23,126 nucleotides of DNA. Source: a virus. Of the stretch, positions 16,250 to 22,590 are shown one piece after another. Under the pieces are notes generated by a model. That model was given only the letters and a program-made list of their open reading frames with translations, ran no database searches and was not told where the DNA came from. A program made the position numbers and the translations under genes. How positions within the stretch are numbered: position 1 is the first letter of the stretch; every line of letters begins with the position of its first letter. The stretch spans positions 1 to 23,126 of the IMG/VR virus record IMGVR_UViG_3300045135_000244; one strand, given 5' to 3'.

Positions 16250-17607
16250 TATGCCGCCTTCTCTACCCAATTTGCCAGTTGATCTGGCTCAATTAAACTA
16301 TAGACTTGTTCCTCACCAGTTGCTCCAGTGACACTTAATCCTGTTAAAGATAACACAGAATTAGCAGCTATGGCAAGAGTACCTGATGAAATTGATAAGC
16401 CTGCTAATGTTACGGCAACACCCGCTCCTGCCGTTACAGTTTCTTCACCTAGTGCTGTTGTTCCAAGAACTGTTGTAACTGGTGCTCCAGTTGTAGTTTG
16501 TACTGTATAAACAATAGGAGTATTGGCTTGTCCACCCATTCCCGAATGGTTGGTACAATAATAATATAAGGTCGGAGCATCTGTCGCTACCGTGATTTCT
16601 GTGTAAGAACCAGAGTCACCAGCGTTTCCATAAGTTGTTACACCAGTTGTGTATTCAGTTCCTCCTGCATGTATACCATTTGACGTTGTTGATAGTCTTA
16701 ATGGGTGTCCGCTATTACTACTATCGCTTTGATCAAATCTGTAGGTATTACCTTCAAACAGTTCTAATGTGTCTTGTTGTACACCATCAATGAAATATTT
16801 ATTACCTCCAGCAGTTGATACAACTGTGACTGTTTTTGTTATTGTTGTAGCAGAATATCCACTTATTAATATAGAAGCAGAAACACCAGTAGGTGAAATT
16901 AAAGCAGTACCTACAACTGCTTCATCACCAATATTTACAGAACCAGTTAATCCTGTTTCTTCTACTATAGCTCCTGCAGCAGCAAGAGCATTACCAAGAG
17001 CCGTGGTTCCCGAAACACCAGTAACACTAAATGTACATGTTCCAATAACTGTTGGGTTATTAGATTGACCAGTGGCTTCCAAACCGGTTATTGGAAGAGT
17101 TTGTCCTACATCAGCAAATACACCTCCACCCCATATATGATCACCCCAAGCAGAACTACCCCATCCAGATAGAAATCCAGAGGTTGCTTCTAGTCCAGTA
17201 ACAGAAACATTTACTGGGATTTTGACTAATACACTATTTACGGCTGTGGTAGCAGAGACACCTGTTACAGTTACGTCTGTAGAACCACCTATTGTGGTTG
17301 AGCCTACAGTAGTGGTAGCAGATAGTCCAGTAGTACCAGTATTACTGTCTCCGTCAAAAGTAACTGTGCCAACGGATCCTGTTGTTGAAACACCCGATGT
17401 AAGAAATGCAAACAGAAATGTTAATCCAGCAGAATTAACAACACCAGTTGCTTCTAATCCAGTTTCAACTACTACACTAGTTCCAGTTACCCCTTCTTCA
17501 CCAACGGCAGAAGTAGCTGCAACACCAGTAACACTTACATCAGCATCTACAAATCCTCCCCAAAAGGAGGATCCCCAGGTACCATCACCCCAACCGCTAG
17601 TAGCCAT
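16249..17607 (-). CDS. Repeat-containing tail fibre protein with an embedded cupredoxin-like domain
   Basis: The 452-residue protein contains about nine copies of a loose motif TG-[VL]-x-[AG]-T (for example VTGVAATSAVG, VTGVSATTAVN, VTGLEATSG, VTGVSGTTALG), spaced 15-40 residues apart, and two WG-rich blocks with WGG (residues 6-18 and 149-161). Between residues about 257 and 370 the repeats are interrupted by a different domain with NTYRFDQSD, SGHPLR and YYYCTNHSGMGG, which resembles a small blue-copper (cupredoxin) fold with H301, C351, H354 and M357 as candidate ligands. The C-terminus (LIEPDQLANWVEKAA) is helical and may anchor the next fibre. It is the first of three consecutive fibre-type genes. 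Its start lies at the foot of a hairpin spanning the upstream stop. Virion location is inferred. Confidence 0.86.
   Translation of the reverse strand: MATSGWGDGTWGSSFWGGFVDADVSVTGVAATSAVGEEGVTGTSVVVETGLEATGVVNSAGLTFLFAFLTSGVSTTGSVGTVTFDGDSNTGTTGLSATTTVGSTTIGGSTDVTVTGVSATTAVNSVLVKIPVNVSVTGLEATSGFLSGWGSSAWGDHIWGGGVFADVGQTLPITGLEATGQSNNPTVIGTCTFSVTGVSGTTALGNALAAAGAIVEETGLTGSVNIGDEAVVGTALISPTGVSASILISGYSATTITKTVTVVSTAGGNKYFIDGVQQDTLELFEGNTYRFDQSDSSNSGHPLRLSTTSNGIHAGGTEYTTGVTTYGNAGDSGSYTEITVATDAPTLYYYCTNHSGMGGQANTPIVYTVQTTTGAPVTTVLGTTALGEETVTAGAGVAVTLAGLSISSGTLAIAANSVLSLTGLSVTGATGEEQVYSLIEPDQLANWVEKAA
16498..16839 (-). other. Cupredoxin-like domain with a potential type 1 copper site inside the fibre gene
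   Basis: This segment encodes residues about 257-370 of the repeat fibre. H301 lies in SNSGHPLR after a Ser/Asn-rich strand. C351, H354 and M357 lie in YYYCTNHSGM, giving Cys-x2-His-x2-Met, the spacing of amicyanin (CTPHPFM). The His-Cys-His-Met set is what type 1 copper proteins use. I see the ligands in sequence; copper binding is inferred. Confidence 0.6.
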
Positions 17608-17631
17608 AGCTTAACCTTAAAGTTAAGCTAT
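17606..17631 (-). promoter_or_regulatory. Perfect 10-bp inverted repeat over a stop/start junction
   Basis: Arms ATAGCTTAAC (17606-17615) and GTTAAGCTAT (17622-17631) are exact reverse complements around a 6-nt loop. In the mRNA the 5' arm holds the last two codons and stop of the 151-aa gene, and the 3' arm ends in the first two bases of the fibre AUG, with an AAGG-like site at the loop. No U tract follows, so it is not a typical terminator. Confidence 0.6.
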
Positions 17632-18078
17632 ACGAATAATAGCGTTAGAAGCATCGGCAGTTGGAAACTGTATTGTAAATGTTCCAGATGTTGAAGTTTT
17701 GTTAGATGTAAAATCTAAAACAGCAACAGCTTTATTACTATCAGTACTATTGTATATCAAAGCACCCATTGCAGTAATTGTTGCAGTTGTGAAACTTAAA
17801 TCAGCAAAATCTGTAAATGCAGTAGTTCCAGATGTAGTTGGATCTATTCTTGTTAAACTTCCACCACCAGTTGCATATGAACCACTAGATGCGACTTCAC
17901 CAGTTGTTGTAAACGCAGTTGTTGTAGCTCCTAATGTTGCAGTTGTAGATGATTTACCACCACCACCTTCTGCATAAAGTGCTAGTTTAAAAGTGTCACC
18001 ACCACTTAGTTTAAAATTGTGTACACCTTCTAACAACTCTTGCTTGAAGGAAGTACACATTGCTTGTGCTATAGCCAT
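17623..18078 (-). CDS. Conserved small structural protein, 151 aa
   Basis: The protein begins MAIAQAMCTSFKQELLEGVH and ends with FTIQFPTADASNAIIRIA; between are Ser/Thr/Gly-rich beta strands (LGATTTAFTTTGEV, ATITAMGALIYN, AVAVLDFTSNKTS). Both ends match a family common in marine phage genomes next to fibre genes, often called structural protein; its exact place (decoration, tail or fibre base) is not known to me. A strong AGGAG site lies 8 nt before the ATG, consistent with a protein needed in many copies. The stop is inside a perfect hairpin that may couple it to the fibre gene. No enzymatic motif present. Confidence 0.87.
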   Translation of the reverse strand: MAIAQAMCTSFKQELLEGVHNFKLSGGDTFKLALYAEGGGGKSSTTATLGATTTAFTTTGEVASSGSYATGGGSLTRIDPTTSGTTAFTDFADLSFTTATITAMGALIYNSTDSNKAVAVLDFTSNKTSTSGTFTIQFPTADASNAIIRIA

Positions 18079-18079
18079 A

Positions 18080-18367
18080 TTAGAGTCTCCTTATAAATTC
18101 GGCTGTTTCCTTTTGACCACTAGATCTCAAGGCTTGGATAATAGTACCACGCTCTTCCCTTCTTGCCAAGACTAGGTAGTGATACAATACTTTTTTAAGA
18201 TGCTCTCTAAACTGGTTAGCTTGTTGTCTTATATGTGGAGGTGCTTCGTCAGATATACTAACTATTTTATCAACAGCTAAATCAGCCAATTGTTCGTTTG
18301 ATAAGCCACCTTTATCTGAAGTCATTACATTTACTTTCCCTGCTTGTGATACTCCTACATTAAACAT
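18080..18367 (-). CDS. Conserved small helical phage protein, 95 aa
   Basis: The N-terminal 30 residues are flexible (MFNVGVSQAGKVNVMTSDKG), then a helical stretch begins LADLAVDKIVSISDEAPPHI and continues with QFREHLKKVLYHYLVLARRE, ending AEFIRRL. This 'APP-IR-QA--FRE---K-L--Y' pattern recurs in uvMED-type and other marine phages beside structural genes; no function is known to me. A strong GAGGAG site lies 8 nt before the ATG. The gene overlaps the end of the upstream Rossmann-like gene by 8 nt and is followed at 1 nt by the small structural gene. It may be an assembly factor; that is inference only. Confidence 0.85.
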   Translation of the reverse strand: MFNVGVSQAGKVNVMTSDKGGLSNEQLADLAVDKIVSISDEAPPHIRQQANQFREHLKKVLYHYLVLARREERGTIIQALRSSGQKETAEFIRRL

Positions 18368-19073
18368 CTTTTTTCTCCTCGTATGTTATACCGGGTATGT
18401 CTTCTCTACCAATTATATTAGGTGTTGCATCTAATGGTTCTGGTGGATCTAATTTAGATTTTTTAGTTATCAACATTTCCCCTTGAGTTGTTGTTGAAAC
18501 CAATGGATCATCTAGCCTATGATAGCCGTATAATTTTTGATCTTCTGGAACATTAGTATCTAACAAAGAAGAACTGTTGGCTATATGAAGTTTTATTCCT
18601 TTAGATACGGCTACAGCTAACCAGAACTCACAACAAGCTCTGCCTGCCTCTGCAAAATTAACTGCTTTATGTGTAAAATCTATTCCATATAAATGTAAGT
18701 CTGAAACTTCTTCTGCTACTGCGTAGGCAAGTGCATAAGCAACAGTGTTATTCAAATATGCATATTTAGTTTTTTGTAAAACTTTTTGTAATGGATATTC
18801 AACTACATCTGGACATCTTTCATCTAATGTACACGAAAAAATAGGGACATTGATCTTTGTCTTTAACCTATCTGCCATTATATTAGTTTGTTTTCCAGCG
18901 TTAGGTGTATCTAAAAATCTTGAAGGAGGATCCATCATAAAACATTTGTCATGGTATATAACACCAGACATGGCATTTATTGCCCAGACTTCATCGAACT
19001 TTTCACTTCTGGTTTTAGCTAAAATATATTCTGAAGCACTATTACCTAACCCAACAATAGCTACACTTTTCAT
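18360..19073 (-). CDS. Rossmann-like protein, possibly DUF115/sialyltransferase-like
   Basis: From the ATG at 19073 the protein has 237 residues and opens with VAIVGLGNSASEY, a nucleotide-binding style GxGxS loop. It continues with EVWAINAMSGVIYHDKCFMM, then a second part with YLNNTVAYALAYAVAE and LHLYGIDF near residue 140. The 'strand-GxGxS ... N-x-x-A ... LYGIDF' layout resembles DUF115 and family-42 sialyltransferase-like proteins, which transfer sugars, but I see no unambiguous catalytic set. The C-terminal 50 residues are Pro-rich and probably disordered. An 8-codon GTG extension would overlap the upstream oxygenase; I prefer the ATG 4 nt after that stop. It shares a transcript with the oxygenase, so the pair may modify the same substrate. 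Confidence 0.8.
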   Translation of the reverse strand: MKSVAIVGLGNSASEYILAKTRSEKFDEVWAINAMSGVIYHDKCFMMDPPSRFLDTPNAGKQTNIMADRLKTKINVPIFSCTLDERCPDVVEYPLQKVLQKTKYAYLNNTVAYALAYAVAEEVSDLHLYGIDFTHKAVNFAEAGRACCEFWLAVAVSKGIKLHIANSSSLLDTNVPEDQKLYGYHRLDDPLVSTTTQGEMLITKKSKLDPPEPLDATPNIIGREDIPGITYEEKKDV

Positions 19074-19077
19074 ACTT

Positions 19078-19758
19078 TTATTGTCTTTCTTGTACACGAA
19101 AATTAAGATTAAAACTTAATATTATTCTATCATTAACAGATTTATTTGCCAAAGTTTGATGAGGAAGCCAACCCGGAAAAAGAACCAATAGTCTTTCTTC
19201 TACTGGAACATTGACATTTACTCCACCACCAAATGGAAAGTTTTGATGTTCTTCACTTATGTGCTCACCATACAGATTAACCATGCTTTTAGCTATCCAT
19301 GCAGGGTCAGTAAAAATAATATCAGAAGCACCTTCTTCTGCTTGAACATAATAAACACCACTTATTAAACAATTTCCATGAACATGTTGTGGTATATAGC
19401 CACCTTTTGGATAAAAATTTGACCAAAGATTACCAATAGAAATATTAATGTTAGTCATGTCATGTGATTCTGAAAGCATATGTCTTGAAAAACCACATAT
19501 AAAATTAACACATTCGTGCCATTCTGGAACTTTCTTCAAATCTTCTGAGAAAAAAGTTGTCACTCCATCTCTATCTTTTTCTGCTTGATTGTCAGACCTC
19601 TTACCATAGCCCCAACTGTCAGACATTAATGCATTTGTTTCTGGCTTCTGTTTCCATTTATAACAAAGTTGTTTAATTTTTTCATGAAAAACTTTATTTT
19701 CATGACTTCCTTGATAGATAGGAATAGAAAATATATCTTTTCTAAATTGATTTTGCAT
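19078..19758 (-). CDS. 2OG-Fe(II) oxygenase family protein (TIGR02466/2OG-FeII_Oxy_5 type)
   Basis: The 226-residue protein contains NLWSNFYPKGGYIPQHVHGN then LISGVYYVQAEEGASDIIFT, ERLLVLFPGWLPHQ (residues 188-201) and DRIILSFNLNF (210-220). The 'H-x-H----LSGVYY ... I-F-DP ... LFP-WL-H ... RI-LSFN' arrangement is characteristic of the TIGR02466 putative oxygenases abundant in marine phages. Candidate ligands are H125/H127 and H200, with R211 for 2-oxoglutarate. The usual HxD acid is not evident next to the first histidine, as in many members of this subgroup. There is no ribosome site before the ATG, but a sigma70-like promoter ends 5-7 nt upstream, suggesting a leaderless transcript. Substrate unknown; the downstream Rossmann-like gene is a likely partner. 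Confidence 0.88.
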   Translation of the reverse strand: MQNQFRKDIFSIPIYQGSHENKVFHEKIKQLCYKWKQKPETNALMSDSWGYGKRSDNQAEKDRDGVTTFFSEDLKKVPEWHECVNFICGFSRHMLSESHDMTNINISIGNLWSNFYPKGGYIPQHVHGNCLISGVYYVQAEEGASDIIFTDPAWIAKSMVNLYGEHISEEHQNFPFGGGVNVNVPVEERLLVLFPGWLPHQTLANKSVNDRIILSFNLNFRVQERQ

Positions 19759-19765
19759 GTTTGAT

Positions 19766-19793
19766 AATATAAAGACTGAGTTTTAAAAGTCAA
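19766..19793 (-). promoter_or_regulatory. Candidate sigma70 promoter of the oxygenase/Rossmann gene pair
   Basis: Minus-strand TTGACT (19788-19793, five of six consensus) is followed after 16 nt by TATATT (19766-19771) or after 18 nt by TATTAT (19764-19769), each five of six. The element fills the 36-nt gap after the adaptor stop. The -10 ends 5-7 nt before the ATG, predicting a leaderless mRNA, in keeping with the missing ribosome site. Confidence 0.5.
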
Positions 19794-19794
19794 T

Positions 19795-20433
19795 TTATTT
19801 GGTAGGTAGACCTCTTCTATAAGAATCTAAGTTTTCTTGACCTTCTGCATATAGTTTTAGTCTTTGAATAGCTTCACCAAATCTACTATTGTATAGTTGA
19901 AGTACATCATTTTCACCTTTCATAAAGGTGTATGCTTCTACAAGACATGCATATAAAAGAGCATCTGGAGCATTTGTACTTATCCAAGTACTTCCAGAAT
20001 CATCTGTTGTAAGTGATGCAGGTCTATAATAATAGTGTAATTCTACTGCAAAACCAGTGCTTGGAGTTGGAGCAACTATAAAATTATCTACATCAAAAGA
20101 TGCATAGTAGATAGGAGATCCTGTTGATGTTGGATCAGCAGTATATTCTTGAAGAAAATTTACATCTTTTTGAAGAAGAAAAACATTTTCGTTACTGGCA
20201 TTTACATAAGATAAGGAATAAGTGGCTAAATAGTCAGAAGGCTTCTGTAAAAACTTATTATCTGCTGTCATTGTTCCAGTAACATTTTTTCTGAAATAAT
20301 CTAAATCAACAAGTTTGAATATTCTCTCTTCTGCATTTTTGATGAAAAAATCTATCTCATTAACAAAAGTTGTTTCATCATTTTCTGTCCAATCTTGTAT
20401 GGACTGTTTTAATGTTGTGTATGTAAAACTCAT
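19795..20433 (-). CDS. Head-tail adaptor protein (SU10-type/gp4-like)
   Basis: This 212-residue protein begins FTYTTLKQSIQDWTENDETT, followed by a helix with FIKNAEERIF (residues 29-38). That start is typical of the adaptor family of short-tailed phages such as SU10, whose ring bridges portal and tail nozzle. The middle is beta-rich with PSDYLATYSLSYV and SPIYYASFDVDNFIVAPTPS, and the C-terminal helical part (ALLYACLVEAYTFMKGENDV onwards) ends in a flexible tail. Length fits the family. ATGA overlap with the upstream stop implies coupled translation, and a GGTGA-like site lies 7 nt before the ATG. A second adaptor-like gene lies 1 kb upstream, so one may be the gp4-like and the other a different ring component. 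Confidence 0.88.
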   Translation of the reverse strand: MSFTYTTLKQSIQDWTENDETTFVNEIDFFIKNAEERIFKLVDLDYFRKNVTGTMTADNKFLQKPSDYLATYSLSYVNASNENVFLLQKDVNFLQEYTADPTSTGSPIYYASFDVDNFIVAPTPSTGFAVELHYYYRPASLTTDDSGSTWISTNAPDALLYACLVEAYTFMKGENDVLQLYNSRFGEAIQRLKLYAEGQENLDSYRRGLPTK

Positions 20434-20747
20434 GATGTACTCACCGTCACTTCTCCAAGGCCTGTAGTTGCCGTGAAGTTTGTTAATTTCTTACCTATTA
20501 TACCATCACCTGCATTTGTGTATACTATGAATGACACAATATCTGTATCTTGATTAGGTCTAGGTTGAAACAAGGCTGTTGGATCTGGGCCAGGATAATT
20601 AGGCTCTAGTTGTGGATGTTTAGCCTCATACTCATCTGGGCCAACCTTTAATCCATTCCATTCCGTTCTCATTTCTCGTAAACGGTAACGAAAGCCAGAT
20701 CGATCTGAATAGCCCCATGCTTTCTTACCCGATGCAAACCTAGCCAT
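20430..20747 (-). CDS. Conserved small phage protein between the two adaptors, 105 aa
   Basis: It starts MARFASGKKAWGYSDRSGFR and continues with RLREMRTEWNGLKVGPDEYE and AKHPQLEPNYPGPDP, a strongly conserved block in uvMED and pelagiphage-type genomes. The C-terminal third switches to beta-rich Thr/Val sequence (FTATTGLGEVTVSTS) similar in style to the end of the 99-aa protein at 6363..6662. The N-terminus contains many Arg/Lys and Trp, which suggests binding to nucleic acid or to the portal/adaptor ring, but this is speculative. It overlaps its upstream gene by 8 nt and its downstream gene by 4 nt. No function assigned. Confidence 0.85.
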   Translation of the reverse strand: MARFASGKKAWGYSDRSGFRYRLREMRTEWNGLKVGPDEYEAKHPQLEPNYPGPDPTALFQPRPNQDTDIVSFIVYTNAGDGIIGKKLTNFTATTGLGEVTVSTS

Positions 20748-20976
20748 GCTTCTTATATTCCATCTTTATCTTTTGTTCTAAATGGCTTATTAGAATTTTT
20801 CTCATCTTTTCTGCTCTATCACGATTTGTGAAAGAGTATTCACGAATATCATCATTACTTATACGAATAGAAAAGTTATAAAAAGCTCCAGATTTTTTGA
20901 TAGGCGAAGCACTACCAGAAGCTATTTTGCTTGTGTTTACTAATGTTCCAAATTTTGTTTCTATTATGTTTGTCAT
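20740..20976 (-). CDS. Small hypothetical protein, 78 aa
   Basis: The protein has a short beta-rich N-terminal half (FGTLVNTSKIASG, AFYNFSIRISNDD) and a charged C-terminal helix (RDRAEKMRKILISHLEQKIK). A GAGG site lies 7 nt before the ATG, overlapping the upstream stop region, and the stop overlaps the next gene by 8 nt, so it is embedded in the adaptor operon and clearly expressed with it. I do not recognise the family. The helix-rich tail could mediate oligomerisation. It could be an assembly helper, but nothing in the sequence proves this. Confidence 0.8.
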   Translation of the reverse strand: MTNIIETKFGTLVNTSKIASGSASPIKKSGAFYNFSIRISNDDIREYSFTNRDRAEKMRKILISHLEQKIKMEYKKHG

Positions 20977-20977
20977 T

Positions 20978-21643
20978 TTAATACCTCAAATATGAAATAC
21001 TAGGAGTTAGTTTTAATGGTGTACTGTTTGCATCTTCTGACATCGCTCTTTGAAATTCTTCTTCATAGAGTGTTTTTAATATTTGTATTCTGTCAGGTGC
21101 TTTCTTTATAGCTATATAGTAAGCAAGTCCTGCTGCCATACATGGTAAAAATCTAAAAGGTGCATCTGTTGTATTCACCAAAGAATCTGCATCTTGAATA
21201 CGTCTTACATAGTAGTAAACAAGAGTATATGAGTCATCTGGTGTAGACCACAAAGTTATTGTCGGTGTTGTTTGCCTGTCATAAAAGTATTGACTTGGCT
21301 GTCCACTATTACTTTTGTTTGGTATTCGTAAATACTCACCACGGCTCATTTGAGTTAAAGTAAAGTCTGTGCCAGAACTGTTTCGTAAAACAACTTCTAA
21401 TAAGTCTACAAACTCACTGTCTAATGTATAAGTAGCTGTACCAGATGTAACTGCTTTTGTCTCTTGTGTAACTGTCCACATATTCAAACCTCTGTTTGCC
21501 CAATCAGCAAACATAAGATTTAGTGAACGTCTGGCAGTCTTGGCATCATAGCCAGTTCTCATCTCTAAGCCACAACGCTCATAGGCTTCTTCTATTAGTT
21601 CTGCGACATCTAAGTCGAAATCTCTTGAATTTGATGTAGCCAT
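20978..21643 (-). CDS. Head-tail connector protein, P22 gp4-like
   Basis: The N-terminal helices read VAELIEEAYERCGLEMRTGY and ARRSLNLMFADWANRGLNMW (residues 12-60), a pattern shared with P22 tail accessory factor gp4 relatives ('I-EA-E--G-------A--SLN-M--DW-N-G--LW'). After this comes a beta segment (ATYTLDSEFVDLLEVVLRNS, PTITLWSTPDDSYTLVYYYV) and a C-terminal helical part (PCMAAGLAYYIAIKKAP, EEEFQRAM). The 221-residue length is near that expected. It would sit under the portal and extend the tail neck. An AAGAAG site precedes the ATG. It follows small basic proteins and leads the adaptor group, the usual order in podoviruses. Confidence 0.87.
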   Translation of the reverse strand: MATSNSRDFDLDVAELIEEAYERCGLEMRTGYDAKTARRSLNLMFADWANRGLNMWTVTQETKAVTSGTATYTLDSEFVDLLEVVLRNSSGTDFTLTQMSRGEYLRIPNKSNSGQPSQYFYDRQTTPTITLWSTPDDSYTLVYYYVRRIQDADSLVNTTDAPFRFLPCMAAGLAYYIAIKKAPDRIQILKTLYEEEFQRAMSEDANSTPLKLTPSISYLRY

Positions 21644-21922
21644 TTATTTCTTCTTTCTTCTAAGAGCCTTTACTCTTCTAGGTGCACCAGCTGGCTGACC
21701 TATTTTATTCTTTTGTCTTATTCTACTACGTTTTTCAGTAGAAGTCATCTCCGAAGCAGTCTTCGGAGTTTTCGAAGAAATCCTTTTAGTTGGACGACAA
21801 TAAGGCGTACCCCTCTTCTCGCCCTTTTTACGACCACACGGCTTACCCGTTTTAACATCTTTCCAGCCCTCCTTGAACCATCTTTTAAGTGCTAGTCCTG
21901 ATTTTGTTTTCCGTACTGCCAT
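21644..21922 (-). CDS. Small basic protein, DUF5872-like, 92 aa
   Basis: Residues 13-35 read KRWFKEGWKDVKTGKPCGRK followed by KGEKRGTPYCRP, the pattern I associate with DUF5872, found in cyanophages, pelagiphages and some giant algal viruses. The remainder is dominated by Lys/Arg with Ser/Thr, ending RRVKALRRKKK, so net charge is very high. Two cysteines (29 and about 40) could bind zinc or form a disulphide. The family has no established role that I know of; binding and compaction of nucleic acid in the virion is a reasonable guess. ATG overlaps the upstream stop (TAATG), and it sits with two other basic proteins just before the adaptor genes. Confidence 0.85.
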   Translation of the reverse strand: MAVRKTKSGLALKRWFKEGWKDVKTGKPCGRKKGEKRGTPYCRPTKRISSKTPKTASEMTSTEKRSRIRQKNKIGQPAGAPRRVKALRRKKK

Positions 21923-22224
21923 TATGAATACTTTGTTTCTTTACGTCTACCTGCCATGATCTTACCACAACCTCTGGCAATGTTTTTGTTTTTAGACTTT
22001 CTTTTTGTCATTCGAACAACCTTACCTTCTTTGGCAGTCATTGTTTGATTTTTAACTTTTTCTATAGCAGTATTTAAAGTACCACCCATGGCTTTCTTTT
22101 TACTCTTGTTTCCGTAATTTGCTGCACCAACTTTTCTACATTTGGCAATTGCTCCTGATGCATAGGCGGATGGGAAAACTCTATACCTTGCTTTTACTTT
22201 GTGATAACAGGCGTCTTTTGGCAT
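21922..22224 (-). CDS. Small basic Cys-containing protein, 100 aa
   Basis: It begins MPKDACYHKVKARYRVFPSA then YASGAIAKCRKVGAANYGNK, a motif block common in cyanophage and other marine phage proteins and sometimes fused to other parts. C6, C29 and a late C86 (ARGCGKIM) could coordinate a metal. Lys/Arg dominate the rest (TKRKSKNKNIARG, MAGRRKET). A strong AGGAG site lies 7 nt before the ATG. The front of the gene overlaps the end of a possible tiny zinc-ribbon frame. It resembles the flanking basic proteins in composition but not in obvious sequence, so they may form a functional set. Function unknown; binding to DNA or RNA is inferred from charge. Confidence 0.85.
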   Translation of the reverse strand: MPKDACYHKVKARYRVFPSAYASGAIAKCRKVGAANYGNKSKKKAMGGTLNTAIEKVKNQTMTAKEGKVVRMTKRKSKNKNIARGCGKIMAGRRKETKYS

Positions 22225-22357
22225 TTCTTATCTCCTCTAGTCCGGAAACTCTGTAACATCTGCATGACCATTTTCTATGACCACAATCAAGACAGTATTT
22301 AACTGGGCTTCCTCTTATAATTTCTCTTTCTTTTTGTTTTTCTTTTTTTACTTCCAC
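22181..22357 (-). CDS. Possible tiny zinc-ribbon-like protein, 58 aa, GTG start
   Basis: Between the one-TM gene and the next basic protein there are 123 nt, unusual in this operon. A frame there starts with GTG at 22357 and ends at TAG 22181-22183, overlapping the next gene by 44 nt. It encodes a charged N-terminus (MEVKKEKQKEREIIRGSP) and then YCLDCGHRKWSCRC at residues 21-34, with C22, C25, C32 and C34 plus H27 as potential zinc ligands. No ATG is in frame and no strong ribosome site is seen; coupling to the preceding stop at 22348 is possible. The clustered cysteines and the filled gap support it; the start and the overlap argue for caution. Confidence 0.45.
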   Translation of the reverse strand: MEVKKEKQKEREIIRGSPVKYCLDCGHRKWSCRCYRVSGLEEIRNAKRRLLSQSKSKV

Positions 22358-22590
22358 TTGAACCAGGCTTCATTATCTGTTTTGCCATCGAGCTTCGCAA
22401 GATTGCCATCTGGTTTACTCCTTCTTATAAAATCTTCCCACAAAGGCTTAATCATTTTGTGATTTTCAGATACTTTTTCTGCCATAATAGCAGTTCTCTT
22501 GTCTACCTCAATGAGAGTTTGTACAGTCCACCCAATACCACCTGCAAACAAAACAATAGATACACCTGTTGCTATCTCCTTGATATTCAT
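22348..22590 (-). CDS. One-TM small membrane protein, holin- or spanin-like, 80 aa
   Basis: I start at the ATG 22590, which shares a base with the upstream stop and has GGAAG 5 nt upstream; a 4-codon GTG extension is less likely. Residues about 5-27 (EIATGVSIVLFAGGIGWTVQ and on) form one hydrophobic segment. It is followed by a charged helix (VDKRTAIMAEKVSENHKMI) that may be a coiled coil, and a hydrophilic tail ending AWFKWK. Small phage proteins with an N-terminal membrane anchor plus coiled coil are often holins or lysis regulators of the XhlA-like type. No endolysin gene is visible in the window, so this is suggestive only. It could also be a minor virion membrane-interacting protein. Confidence 0.8.
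   Translation of the reverse strand: MNIKEIATGVSIVLFAGGIGWTVQTLIEVDKRTAIMAEKVSENHKMIKPLWEDFIRRSKPDGNLAKLDGKTDNEAWFKWK

Noticed and set aside
17606-17631. The 10-bp inverted repeat as a rho-independent terminator
   Set aside because: No U tract follows on the minus strand and the stem is AT-rich, so it fits translational coupling better.
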